The position numbers were made by a program, and so were the translations under genes. Shown here one piece after another: positions 1-7,945 of a stretch of 64,000 bases of DNA (position 1 is the first letter of the stretch; every line of letters starts with the position of its first letter). The notes beneath the pieces are model-generated. The model was not told the DNA's origin. It was given only the letters and a program-made list of their open reading frames with translations, and did no database searches. The stretch comes from an uncultured bacterium (GTDB taxonomy: Bacteria > Acidobacteriota > Aminicenantia > Aminicenantales > CALLJL01), in contig CALLJL010000002.1 of NCBI GenBank assembly GCA_938092135.1, positions 62,001 through 126,000 on the forward strand. The letters are read 5' to 3'.

Positions 1-1265
1 TCAAGGATGCAGGTCCTTTCCCCTTTGATGAGCTTTCAACGCCTTGGAAAAAAGTTGTGGAATTTAAAACCTTCTCACCGAGGATTGGTTTTGTCTATGA
101 CCTCTTCGGTGATGGCAAAACGGCCTTTAAAATTTCCTTCAGCCGTTATTACGAACCAGTCTGGTCAGCCAAATACAATGCGGCTCAAATTTTTGGCGCT
201 GGCTCAATCAATTATTACTGGTATGACGATAACGGGAACAAATTAATGGATCTACCTCCCACGGATAGATATGTTCTAACCTCCTATCCAATCCAGGATC
301 CCCTTTACAATTACTATGTGGAAAACCTGAAATGTCCCTATATGAATGAATTTGTGACGGCCTTAGAGCGAGAAGTCTATAGGGATTTCAAACTGGGTCT
401 GCAGTTCCTGTGGAGAGTAAATAAAAATATTGTGGAAGATATAGATTTGAATAACGGCTATGACCCTAATGCCAAAGATGATAAAGGCTTGATCTGGTTG
501 CCTTTTACCTTTACCGACCCTGGGTGGGATGGCAAATGGGGAACGGCCGATGACCAACAAATGACAGTTTATGGCTTACGCAAAGATAGACCTATCCCCA
601 CCTGGAAAGGAACAAACCCGCCTGAGGCCAAGAGAAAATACTGGGCGGTAATCTTAACCTTCGACAAGCGCATGTCCAATCGCTGGCAGCTTAACGGTTC
701 AGTCCTCTATAGCTCCTTTAAGGGCAATGCTGCGCCGACTTATGGAGCGACCGAGGGCGAAAGTGCCATGTTCGATAATCCTAATACCTTGATCAATGCT
801 TGGGGTTCGACCGATTTCGACCGCCCGCTTCAAATCCGAATTATGGGAACCTATATTCTGCCTTATGATTTCATCATTAGTGCTTATCTACAATATCGAT
901 CTGGCTCACCCTGGAACAGAACAATAGCCCGTGTTTACTTCCCCCTCGATTTTGCCGCCCAAGTTCAGCAGACCTATGTTTCAGTTAATGCCGAACCTCC
1001 CGGAACTAGAAGGGGAGCTCCCTATACCATGCTCGATATGAGATTCGAAAAATCCTTTAAGATCAGCGACTTGGGCAAACTCGGTGTATATGTTGATATT
1101 TTTAATTTAGCCGGCCGAAATGGTGTCAGTGTCAATCAGAACCCCGCTCCTTATCTTCGCTTTGATAGGACGCCCTGGGCCTACGAAATATCAACTGTCT
1201 ATGGGCTGATAACTAGCTGCTACGGTGTGCGCTCCTTCAGAATCGGAATGCGCTTCAGTTTCTAA
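1..1265 (+). CDS. Oar-like TonB-dependent receptor, C-terminal part (5' truncated by window)
   Basis: The frame is open from base 3 with no upstream stop, so the gene begins outside the window; about 420 C-terminal residues are visible. They read as an outer-membrane beta-barrel: alternating aromatic/polar strands, a motif RKYWAVILTFDKRM followed by WQLNGSVLYSS, a DNPNTLINAWG...DRPLQIRIMG block, and a terminal strand ending in F-S-F, the usual barrel C-terminus. The same blocks recur in order in the next gene (1599-4664), so the two are tandem paralogs. In Acidobacteriota-type genomes such Oar/carboxypeptidase-regulatory receptors are very numerous; their substrates are mostly unknown and none can be named here. 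A strong terminator follows at once. Confidence 0.85.
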   Translation, partial: KDAGPFPFDELSTPWKKVVEFKTFSPRIGFVYDLFGDGKTAFKISFSRYYEPVWSAKYNAAQIFGAGSINYYWYDDNGNKLMDLPPTDRYVLTSYPIQDPLYNYYVENLKCPYMNEFVTALEREVYRDFKLGLQFLWRVNKNIVEDIDLNNGYDPNAKDDKGLIWLPFTFTDPGWDGKWGTADDQQMTVYGLRKDRPIPTWKGTNPPEAKRKYWAVILTFDKRMSNRWQLNGSVLYSSFKGNAAPTYGATEGESAMFDNPNTLINAWGSTDFDRPLQIRIMGTYILPYDFIISAYLQYRSGSPWNRTIARVYFPLDFAAQVQQTYVSVNAEPPGTRRGAPYTMLDMRFEKSFKISDLGKLGVYVDIFNLAGRNGVSVNQNPAPYLRFDRTPWAYEISTVYGLITSCYGVRSFRIGMRFSF

Positions 1266-1274
1266 AAGAAACGT

Positions 1275-1306
1275 AAAAAAAGGGCCCCTTCGGGGGCCCT
1301 TTTTTT
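1275..1306 (+). terminator. Rho-independent terminator with UUCG tetraloop
   Basis: A stem of seven A plus GGGCCCC, loop TTCG, then GGGGCCC and seven T. The stem is perfect and starts about 10 bases after the stop codon of the truncated receptor. The A-run upstream makes it usable on both strands, but no minus-strand gene ends here. Confidence 0.93.
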
Positions 1307-1366
1307 ACAACAAATCGATATTTACAACCCATCCTTAAAAAAGGAGTTAAAAAATAATTCGGAATT

Positions 1367-1440
1367 TTGAATTCAATTTTTTGAATTTTTCCAATTTATT
1401 GAATTTTATTCAATATTTAATCTAAAGGTTTTTTATTCAA
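1367..1440. repeat. Cluster of TTGAAT/ATTCAA half-sites, candidate activator-binding region
   Basis: Within 74 bases there are the palindrome TTGAATTCAA (1367-1376), a single TTGAAT (1381-1386), the inverted repeat TTGAATTTTATTCAA (1399-1413) and a single ATTCAA (1435-1440). The group lies about 50 to 125 bases upstream of the start predicted from the sigma-54-like element at 1465-1481, where enhancer-binding proteins usually bind. The AT-rich background makes chance repeats possible. The remainder of the 1307-1598 gap holds no gene that I can see. Confidence 0.4.
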
Positions 1441-1464
1441 TCAGGGTAAAATATATTAATAGAT

Positions 1465-1481
1465 TTGGCATGAGATTTGCA
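1465..1481 (+). promoter_or_regulatory. Candidate sigma-54 (RpoN) promoter
   Basis: TTGGCATGAGATTTGCA matches the -24/-12 consensus (YTGGCACG-N4-TTGCW) at every conserved position except one, T in place of C after TGGCA. The GG (1467-1468) and GC (1479-1480) dinucleotides are separated by exactly 10 bases, the required spacing. Transcription would begin near 1492, giving a leader of about 105 bases before the Oar-like gene. An overlapping sigma-70 reading is poorer. Confidence 0.6.
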
Positions 1482-1598
1482 TTATAAAATTTTGAACAAC
1501 AATCATAAATTTAAGAAGGGAGGTGAAAGCGAGAAGAAAGGAAAAGGAGAAGGGAAAAATTAGCAAAAACAATTCCTTTAAAAGAAAGGAGGAGAAGA

Positions 1599-4500
1599 AT
1601 GAATTTAAAAAAATTATATCTTTTAAGTTTAGCTCTTCTCTTTGTTTCGAGCTTATGGGGACAAGAATTAACTGGCTCTCTTCGAGGAACAGTCACTGAT
1701 ACAGAAGGTAATCCCCTGCCCGGAGTGACTGTCACTATTTCCTCTCCCGCGATGATGGGCACCCAGTCCTTTGTCACCACCGAAACCGGTTCTTTCCGCT
1801 TCCCATCCCTTCCCCCCGGCTCTTATAAGGTCGTTGCTGAATTAAAGGGCTTCAAGACCGTTGAAAGAACAGACATTATTGTCCGCGTCGGTATGACCGT
1901 CACTGTCGATATCAAAATGGAAGTCGCGGCCGTTGAGGAAGAAATAACCGTTGTGGCCGCTTCCCCGGTGGTCGATGTTCAATCGAGCAAGCTGGCTGTT
2001 ACTGTCGATTCCAATATGCTCAAGAACATTCCTATGCGCCGCGACCTCTATGATATTATGACCTCTGCCCCTGGTGTCGTCTCTGAAGGCGTTACCTATC
2101 GCCGCACCTTTTCAGCCCATGGAGCCACGGTTAGAGGTAATACTACGGCTTTTGATGGCGTCAATATGAATGACCCCGTGGTTATGTATACCCTGACCAA
2201 CATCAATTTTGATGTTATGGATGAAGTGGAAATTATTACGGCTGGTCATCCCGCTTCCATCGGCTATACCGATGGTGCCTATGTTAATATCGTTACTAAG
2301 AGCGGCGGTAACAGATTCTCCGGTGGCCTCACCGTCTATCACACTCAGGAAGGTTTCAATCAGCATCTCTGGACTGACGAACAGATTACGGCCATGAAAA
2401 TCTCCAAGCCTGAGGTAGATAAAAGCTGGCTCGATGGCTCCTTCACCCTGGGCGGCCCGATTATGATCGACAAGATCTGGTTCTTTACCAATGGCCGTTA
2501 CATTAAGCAGGAAAGAAAGACCAACTTCATCGGTCCGTGGACAGACTTCTTCGGTCGTACCCATAATCCCTATAACTGGACCCACGAAGAGAAGATGGGC
2601 TTCTTCAAGCTGACCTCCCAGGTTTCCTCCAAGCTCAAATTCATGGGCATGTTTAATGTGGTGGATATTTATCGGCCGATGTATGAGGAACCAGGCCCAA
2701 GAACCAATTTTGTGGCTACCCGCATCTGGGATCACGAAAAGGGGTACACAGGTAATGGCATTATCAATTACATTCTTGACCCTAATACATTCATTGATAT
2801 TCGAGTTGGTTATGTTCACAGGTGGTTCCCCCTGCCTATGCAGAAAGAAGTCCAACACCTTCCTTTAATTGATAATCTGGGCGATCTTTATGGTAGTTTA
2901 ACCACAGCCAGATTCAATGAAACCTATCTGCGCAAGCGCTTCCAGACAGGGCTTTATTTTACCCGCTTCCAGGATAATTTCTTGGCTGGTAGCCATGAAA
3001 TAAGAGGTGGGTTCGAATATGAAAATACCTATGGTGACTGGGACTGGTGGCGAAAAGACAATATGATCTGGTATATTGATAGCCGTAACCCTAATCCCTA
3101 CTACCGTTTCTCTACCTTTGGGTGGGTAGCCTTTTACATCTGCGGCCCTGAGAAGGGATCTTCCAAGATTATTGATCGCGGCGGTCGAATTGGCGCCTAC
3201 CTCCAGGATTCCTATATTATTAAAGAAAGATTAACTCTTAATCTTGGTGTTCGCTTTGATCGGAGCTGGGGCTGGAAACCGGCCGTGAGTAAGAAGGCCT
3301 CTGGCAACCCCCTTTCCGTCTGGCTCGGAGAAAATATTGTCAAGCCCTATGTAGCTACAACTTATCCTCAAAATTTCCCTCAAGGCCTCAACCCTTGGGC
3401 TGAAGCAACAGCCCCCGAATGGAAAAACATTATCACCTGGAACTCCTTCTCCCCTCGCTTCGGTCTGAGCTATGACCTCTTCGGCAACGGCCGAACAGCT
3501 TTGAAGCTCTCCTTTAACCGCTATACTGAATATCTTATGCTCCAGTATTTCTCCACCCTCCATCCCTTCTATCCCCGCTCCTTCGCTTTCAGGTGGTGGG
3601 ATACCAACGGCGATAATTATCCCAATATAGGTGATACCTTCACCATGTACCCCGCTGATTTCCGTGGCATGGATCCTGAATTCGCCAAGAAGCGCCTTGA
3701 TCCGAAGACAAAATCCCCCTATAACGATGAGCTCCTGGTGGGAATTCAGCACGAGCTTTTCCGAAACTTCTCCCTTGGTTTCAATTTCATCTATAAGAGC
3801 AAAGAAAATATTTTGGAGGATTCTCTTTATAATGCTGACACAGGCCAGTATTGGTATCATATTGACCAGGCGGAAGCCAAAAAATACTGGATTCCCTTCA
3901 CTACCACCATTCCTGCCCAGGATGAGTATCCGGCCCGCACGGTGACTCTCTATATTCGGTCCAATGCGGCTCCACCGCTCTTCTACCGTTTCCATAATGT
4001 TCCTGAATTAAAGAGAAAATATTGGGCTTTTGAATTAATCTTCAACAAGCGGATGTCTGAGGGATGGCAGCTCAATGGTTCGGTTATTTACAGCAAAGCC
4101 TATGGCAACATAGGTGGCTGGTATGGCGACAGCTGGGGCTGGTCAGGAGCTGGTGACAATCCCAATACGTTTGTCAATACCTGGGGGCGGATTAATGTCG
4201 ACCGACCTTTACAAATAAAATTAATGGGCACTGCTCAGCTTCCCTGGAAAATCTATCTCAGTGGATACTACCAGTTCTTTAGCGGAGCTCCTTGGGTCAC
4301 GAGTGGTTCTGTTTATCCACCAACAGCCTGGTGCATAGCTAATAATGCTTTTCAGGACTTTTACGGGGTTAATTTTGAGGATCCCAGCAAACCTCGTCGT
4401 TATCCAACTTGGAATCAGTTGGATATGCGAGTGGAGAAGGAATTTTCCTTCGGTCGATATGGAAGGTTAGGTGTTTATGTGGATGTGATCAATGTTCTCG

Positions 4501-4664
4501 GTACAACCCGCCTGAATATCGGTCTCAATGATACCCAATACTGGTACCCTGTGGCTGAAGGAGCTAACCAACCAGGCACCAGAACAAACTATACTAGTTA
4601 TAAAGTCATTAGCTCTGTCGAAGGTGTAAGATCAATTAAGCTCAGCGCCCGTTATAGCTTCTGA
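1599..4664 (+). CDS. Oar-like TonB-dependent receptor with carboxypeptidase-regulatory domain
   Basis: A 1021-residue protein, full length for the family. Residues 1-21 are a signal peptide. Residues about 24-110 form a carboxypeptidase-regulatory-like beta-sandwich (LRGTVTDTEGNPLPGVTV), about 120-240 a plug-like region (SPVVDVQSSKLAVTVD; GNTTAFDGVNMND; YVNIVTKSGGN), and the rest an outer-membrane barrel ending in Y-S-F. The start is fixed by AGGAGG seven bases before ATG 1599. The C-terminal 400 residues parallel the upstream truncated gene. It is flanked by a sigma-54-like promoter and a strong terminator, so it is probably transcribed alone. Related Oar-like proteins transport or display unknown ligands; the substrate cannot be told from sequence. 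Confidence 0.92.
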   Translation: MNLKKLYLLSLALLFVSSLWGQELTGSLRGTVTDTEGNPLPGVTVTISSPAMMGTQSFVTTETGSFRFPSLPPGSYKVVAELKGFKTVERTDIIVRVGMTVTVDIKMEVAAVEEEITVVAASPVVDVQSSKLAVTVDSNMLKNIPMRRDLYDIMTSAPGVVSEGVTYRRTFSAHGATVRGNTTAFDGVNMNDPVVMYTLTNINFDVMDEVEIITAGHPASIGYTDGAYVNIVTKSGGNRFSGGLTVYHTQEGFNQHLWTDEQITAMKISKPEVDKSWLDGSFTLGGPIMIDKIWFFTNGRYIKQERKTNFIGPWTDFFGRTHNPYNWTHEEKMGFFKLTSQVSSKLKFMGMFNVVDIYRPMYEEPGPRTNFVATRIWDHEKGYTGNGIINYILDPNTFIDIRVGYVHRWFPLPMQKEVQHLPLIDNLGDLYGSLTTARFNETYLRKRFQTGLYFTRFQDNFLAGSHEIRGGFEYENTYGDWDWWRKDNMIWYIDSRNPNPYYRFSTFGWVAFYICGPEKGSSKIIDRGGRIGAYLQDSYIIKERLTLNLGVRFDRSWGWKPAVSKKASGNPLSVWLGENIVKPYVATTYPQNFPQGLNPWAEATAPEWKNIITWNSFSPRFGLSYDLFGNGRTALKLSFNRYTEYLMLQYFSTLHPFYPRSFAFRWWDTNGDNYPNIGDTFTMYPADFRGMDPEFAKKRLDPKTKSPYNDELLVGIQHELFRNFSLGFNFIYKSKENILEDSLYNADTGQYWYHIDQAEAKKYWIPFTTTIPAQDEYPARTVTLYIRSNAAPPLFYRFHNVPELKRKYWAFELIFNKRMSEGWQLNGSVIYSKAYGNIGGWYGDSWGWSGAGDNPNTFVNTWGRINVDRPLQIKLMGTAQLPWKIYLSGYYQFFSGAPWVTSGSVYPPTAWCIANNAFQDFYGVNFEDPSKPRRYPTWNQLDMRVEKEFSFGRYGRLGVYVDVINVLGTTRLNIGLNDTQYWYPVAEGANQPGTRTNYTSYKVISSVEGVRSIKLSARYSF

Positions 4665-4667
4665 AAC

Positions 4668-4698
4668 AAAGGGGGGGCGGTAAAAACCGCCCCCCTTT
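4668..4698 (+). terminator. Rho-independent terminator
   Basis: AAAGGGGGG-CGG, loop TAAAAA, then CCG-CCCCCC-TTT directly after the receptor stop. The stem is about 12 base pairs and very G+C-rich; the T-tract is short and interrupted. Confidence 0.88.
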
Positions 4699-4824
4699 CC
4701 ATTTTTCAGAGAAACTTTCAACTTTGAGCCAAAAGAGCTAAAAGAAACTTCAAAAGAAAAACTTAATTATTTAAAAGAATTTTTTTATTTTGAATATTAA
4801 TTTTTTACAATAAAAGAAAAAATT

Positions 4825-5826
4825 TTATTTTTTTATTTTTTCAACTGCTTCGATTATGTTCTTAATAGTTGGGGCTTCAGGGCTATTTGGGTCGATTTCG
4901 AGAAATTTTCTTAAATTTTCTAAAGCTTTTTCGAAATCCCCTTTATTCAAATAGGCCAGACCTAATTTATGATAGGGTTTAGACCAATCCTTTTTAATTT
5001 TTATCGCCAATTCATAAAAACGGATAGCTTCATCAACATTCTGATGGGAGAATAAAATTTCAGCTACATTGTAAGCGGCCACTTCATCTTCAGGAGAAAC
5101 CTCAAGAGCCTGAGTGAAATACTTTCTGGCTGTTTCAAGATCATTGCGTTTAAGATAGATCTCGCCTAAACCGGCGAAAGCCCTCAGGCTGGCTGCTGTA
5201 TCTTTCTTATAATCGCCATAGACCTCGATGGTTTTTTCAAGCACTAGTTTGAATTCGGCTTCAGCCTTATCAAGGTCATCCTTTTTTAAATAACAGGTGC
5301 CGATATTAAGATGAACCTGATGGATCTGAGGATATTTGATTAGAAATTCTTCAAATACCTTGAGAGCTTCGTCATACTGGCCAGCCTCAATTAATTTATT
5401 GCCTTCATCAAACAATTTCATCGAGGTTTCATCTGTGGCCAGAGCAGCTAAACCAGTAATCTTTTTTAAAGTAAAGGTAATCGGCGGATTAGGAGCTAGT
5501 TGGCGAACATACATATCAGTGGAGGAACTCATGTAGCCAGGCTTTGAAGCCGTAATTCGCCACATCCCAGTTCCCATGCCCGCAACCGCAAAGTGTCCCT
5601 TTCGGTCAGATTTGCCTTCAAGTTTGGTCTTACTCGTCAGACTTTCCACGACAATCACCGCACCCTCGACGGGATTACCATTCTCGTCAACGACTGTCCC
5701 GTTAATTCGACCTTTTCCCAGATTCTCTTGCCCTAATAGGAGATTAAGACAGATAAAGAGTATCAGGGAAAAAAGGCCAAAAAGAAGACTCTTTGGGATG
5801 ATGGCTCCTTTTTTTCTTGTTAACAT
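4825..5826 (-). CDS. Secreted carboxypeptidase-regulatory-like/TPR protein
   Basis: 333 residues. An N-terminal signal or anchor segment (about 12-32) is followed by a carboxypeptidase-regulatory-like sandwich (GRINGTVVDENGNPVEGAV, about 39-120), then an array of tetratricopeptide repeats from about 135 to the end (for example FDEGNKLIEAGQYDEALKVF and AYLNKGDFEKALENLRKFL). The start has a perfect AAAGGAGGAGG site. It is the last gene of the minus-strand run from 10024, 58 bases after a GWxTD gene. Its N-terminal domain is the same type as in the Oar-like receptor at 1599, which suggests an envelope scaffold or assembly role; that is inference. Confidence 0.85.
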   Translation of the reverse strand: MLTRKKGAIIPKSLLFGLFSLILFICLNLLLGQENLGKGRINGTVVDENGNPVEGAVIVVESLTSKTKLEGKSDRKGHFAVAGMGTGMWRITASKPGYMSSSTDMYVRQLAPNPPITFTLKKITGLAALATDETSMKLFDEGNKLIEAGQYDEALKVFEEFLIKYPQIHQVHLNIGTCYLKKDDLDKAEAEFKLVLEKTIEVYGDYKKDTAASLRAFAGLGEIYLKRNDLETARKYFTQALEVSPEDEVAAYNVAEILFSHQNVDEAIRFYELAIKIKKDWSKPYHKLGLAYLNKGDFEKALENLRKFLEIDPNSPEAPTIKNIIEAVEKIKK

Positions 5827-5884
5827 TCCTCCTCCTTTGGCCTAAATCTTTTCTTTCAGTTATTTTTATGAATTCTTTTTTATT

Positions 5885-6940
5885 TTAAATTTTTACTTTA
5901 ACCAATTTTTCAATTTCCTGATCAGCCATTTCGTTGGTCAATTTAAAATAAATAGCATATTCCCCTTTATCTAGCCACTTTTTAACCGGCACATTAATTT
6001 CATAGGCGGCATCGCGATTGGCCTCGAGGAAACTTTCTTTTAATCTTAGAGGATACTGGCTTTCATCAGCCCAGAGGATTTTCCCCTCTTTATTTCTTAC
6101 TTCTACTTTCAGTCTTAACCTGGCTTCGAGATGGTCATCAATCACTTGGAAGATCAGTTTTTTATAGGGGATAAGAAGGCGGAAGGACAAATTGGAGCCT
6201 GCCTGTCGGTCATTACTAGGAATTGCCTGCCAGGAAAAATTAAAGAGCTCGCCCTGAATAAATCGCCTTTGCCGGGCTGCCTCCTCTTTGCTCAGCTCAT
6301 GAACCTGATAAATATTGGGTTGAATCATGTAATGGAGGCTTCCGGGAATTGTTTCATCCAAGTCGGTGGTTAAAACATAATCACCAGTTCCATGGACATC
6401 AACAAAGACTAACCTGACCTCCTGAGGCTTCTGCAAATGAGAAAATAAATTATAATAAACCCAGATTTCAGTTGGCTTTTCACCTGTCGCCTGACGCTGC
6501 GATTGGAGCAAAGAGCGAGGATCTTCATAGGCATCCATCGGCCGTCCCCCCATGGGATTCACTTGTCTTTCCTGGGGCGGACCAAAGAGAATATAGATAC
6601 GGCCTCTGTCCTGAAGCCAGCCAGGTTTCGCCCCTCGGAAAAGACGATTAGCCTCTTCAATACGGCGAAAATATAGCTCCTTAAATTCATTCCTCTCGGT
6701 TCCAGGAGTGGGATCCCGCCGCCGCCAGAACTCTTCAATAAATTTGCCTCTGGATTCAGGAGGTAATTCCAGAAAGATTCTATTCTCCTCAGCGGTAATA
6801 ATATAACGAACCTTGCTCAAAAAATCCTCGCTTATTGGGTCAAGGGAAACCCTTCTTTCTGTGGAAGCACAGGCAATCAAAAGAAAAGGAAAAACAAGCA
6901 TAAAAAATAAACCTATTTTTTTATTTAAATTTTTAACCAT
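5885..6940 (-). CDS. GWxTD-domain lipoprotein (third paralog of the operon)
   Basis: 351 residues. The signal peptide ends in a lipobox (LLIAC, Cys24), so the protein should be a lipid-anchored envelope protein. The core at 42-125 contains KVRYIITAEE, FIEEFWRRRDP, a NEF motif and GWLQDRGRIYILFGPP at 107-122. The family-defining threonine of GWxTD is glutamine here. The C-terminal half looks like a beta-rich domain. The family has no established function. Start ATG 6940 follows GAGGAGAG. It lies 51 bases after the preceding paralog. Confidence 0.87.
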   Translation of the reverse strand: MVKNLNKKIGLFFMLVFPFLLIACASTERRVSLDPISEDFLSKVRYIITAEENRIFLELPPESRGKFIEEFWRRRDPTPGTERNEFKELYFRRIEEANRLFRGAKPGWLQDRGRIYILFGPPQERQVNPMGGRPMDAYEDPRSLLQSQRQATGEKPTEIWVYYNLFSHLQKPQEVRLVFVDVHGTGDYVLTTDLDETIPGSLHYMIQPNIYQVHELSKEEAARQRRFIQGELFNFSWQAIPSNDRQAGSNLSFRLLIPYKKLIFQVIDDHLEARLRLKVEVRNKEGKILWADESQYPLRLKESFLEANRDAAYEINVPVKKWLDKGEYAIYFKLTNEMADQEIEKLVKVKI

Positions 6941-6991
6941 TTTTCTTCTCTCCTCATTGCTTATTCCCCTCGTCCCTTATTATTTTTATTT

Positions 6992-7942
6992 TTATATTTT
7001 AAATTCAAAAGTTTTCTGAACCTTTTCGCCTCCCGTTTGATTATATAAACGTACCTCAACTCTTCCTTTTTCCTGGCGAAGGCTCTCTAGACCTTGGCTA
7101 AGGGCAAAGGGAATTTCCAATCGGTGAGACTTCTTCCTTTTGGTTTTTAGTTCCTCTTCGGTCATCTGAAGGGGATAACTTTCTTTATGTTGCCAGACAA
7201 CTTGACCTGCCGCACTTTTAAGTTCGATGGTTACCTCAAGAACTGTTTTGAGCCACTCGCCTTCGGAAGAAAACCAAAGGGCTTCATAGGGAATTTCAAT
7301 TAAGAAAACGCCCTCAACCCTCTCCTCAGTGACCACATCCTTTTTCAGAGCGAATTTGAAATCAAGAAACTCCTTCTCTTTGGTGAAGGTTTTTTGCATC
7401 CTCGATTGAGCTAAATTTAACTCATGGAGATGCTCCAAACTGAGGGTAACTAAAACATATTGGCCAGTGCAGGTTTCATCAAGAAAAACCACAGGAAAAT
7501 TTCCATAATACCAGATCTCCTGACATCCGCGACCTCCACTACCTAACGCGCCCATAGGATAAGTAATTCGATCAGTTGGGGGACCAAAGAGGATATAAAT
7601 TCGACCTCGATCGGTCAGCCAGCCAGGCCGCCCTTCTCCTAGAAAGAGTTCATTGGCTTTTTCTATCCGATTAAAATATTCAATTTTAAATTCATTTTCC
7701 TCAGTCTCAGGATCGGGATCGCGGCGCCGCCAGAATTCCTCAATAAAAGCATCCTTTTCAGAATCAGGAAGCTCAAGAAAAATTTTTCTTTCTTCAGCCG
7801 TGATGATATAGCGGACTTTGCTTAAAAAATCAGCAAATTCAGGGGCCAGCTTTCTCTCCAAATTATAGAGCCTGCAGGAAACAATAGAGGCAAGCCAAAA
7901 AAAGCTTAAACATATCCCCAGATAAAATCTTTTGCTTTTCAT
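6992..7942 (-). CDS. GWxTD-domain lipoprotein (second paralog of the operon)
   Basis: 316 residues with a lipobox-like end to the signal peptide (ASIVSC, Cys23). The core is collinear with the neighbour: KVRYIITAEE at 43-52, FIEEFWRRRDPDPET at 67-80, and GWLTD at 107-111 followed by RGRIYILFGPP. The canonical GWxTD threonine is kept. A C-terminal beta-rich region follows. The gap to the upstream gene is 3 bases, with its AAGGAG site just before that gene's stop, implying translational linkage. Function unknown. Confidence 0.87.
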   Translation of the reverse strand: MKSKRFYLGICLSFFWLASIVSCRLYNLERKLAPEFADFLSKVRYIITAEERKIFLELPDSEKDAFIEEFWRRRDPDPETEENEFKIEYFNRIEKANELFLGEGRPGWLTDRGRIYILFGPPTDRITYPMGALGSGGRGCQEIWYYGNFPVVFLDETCTGQYVLVTLSLEHLHELNLAQSRMQKTFTKEKEFLDFKFALKKDVVTEERVEGVFLIEIPYEALWFSSEGEWLKTVLEVTIELKSAAGQVVWQHKESYPLQMTEEELKTKRKKSHRLEIPFALSQGLESLRQEKGRVEVRLYNQTGGEKVQKTFEFKI

Positions 7943-7945
7943 GGC

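Noticed and set aside
1523-1598. Possible leader peptide starting GTG 1523 after AAGGGAGG in the Oar-like leader
   Set aside because: The frame runs into the receptor gene out of phase, is extremely Lys/Glu-rich, and the purine-rich tract explains the ribosome-like motif.
2112-2858. Long antisense open frame within the Oar-like gene
   Set aside because: The sense protein is a clear receptor; the antisense frame is a by-product of its codon composition and has no ribosome site.
3231-3995. Second antisense open frame of 254 codons within the Oar-like gene
   Set aside because: Same reason; the predicted peptide shows no domain or signal.
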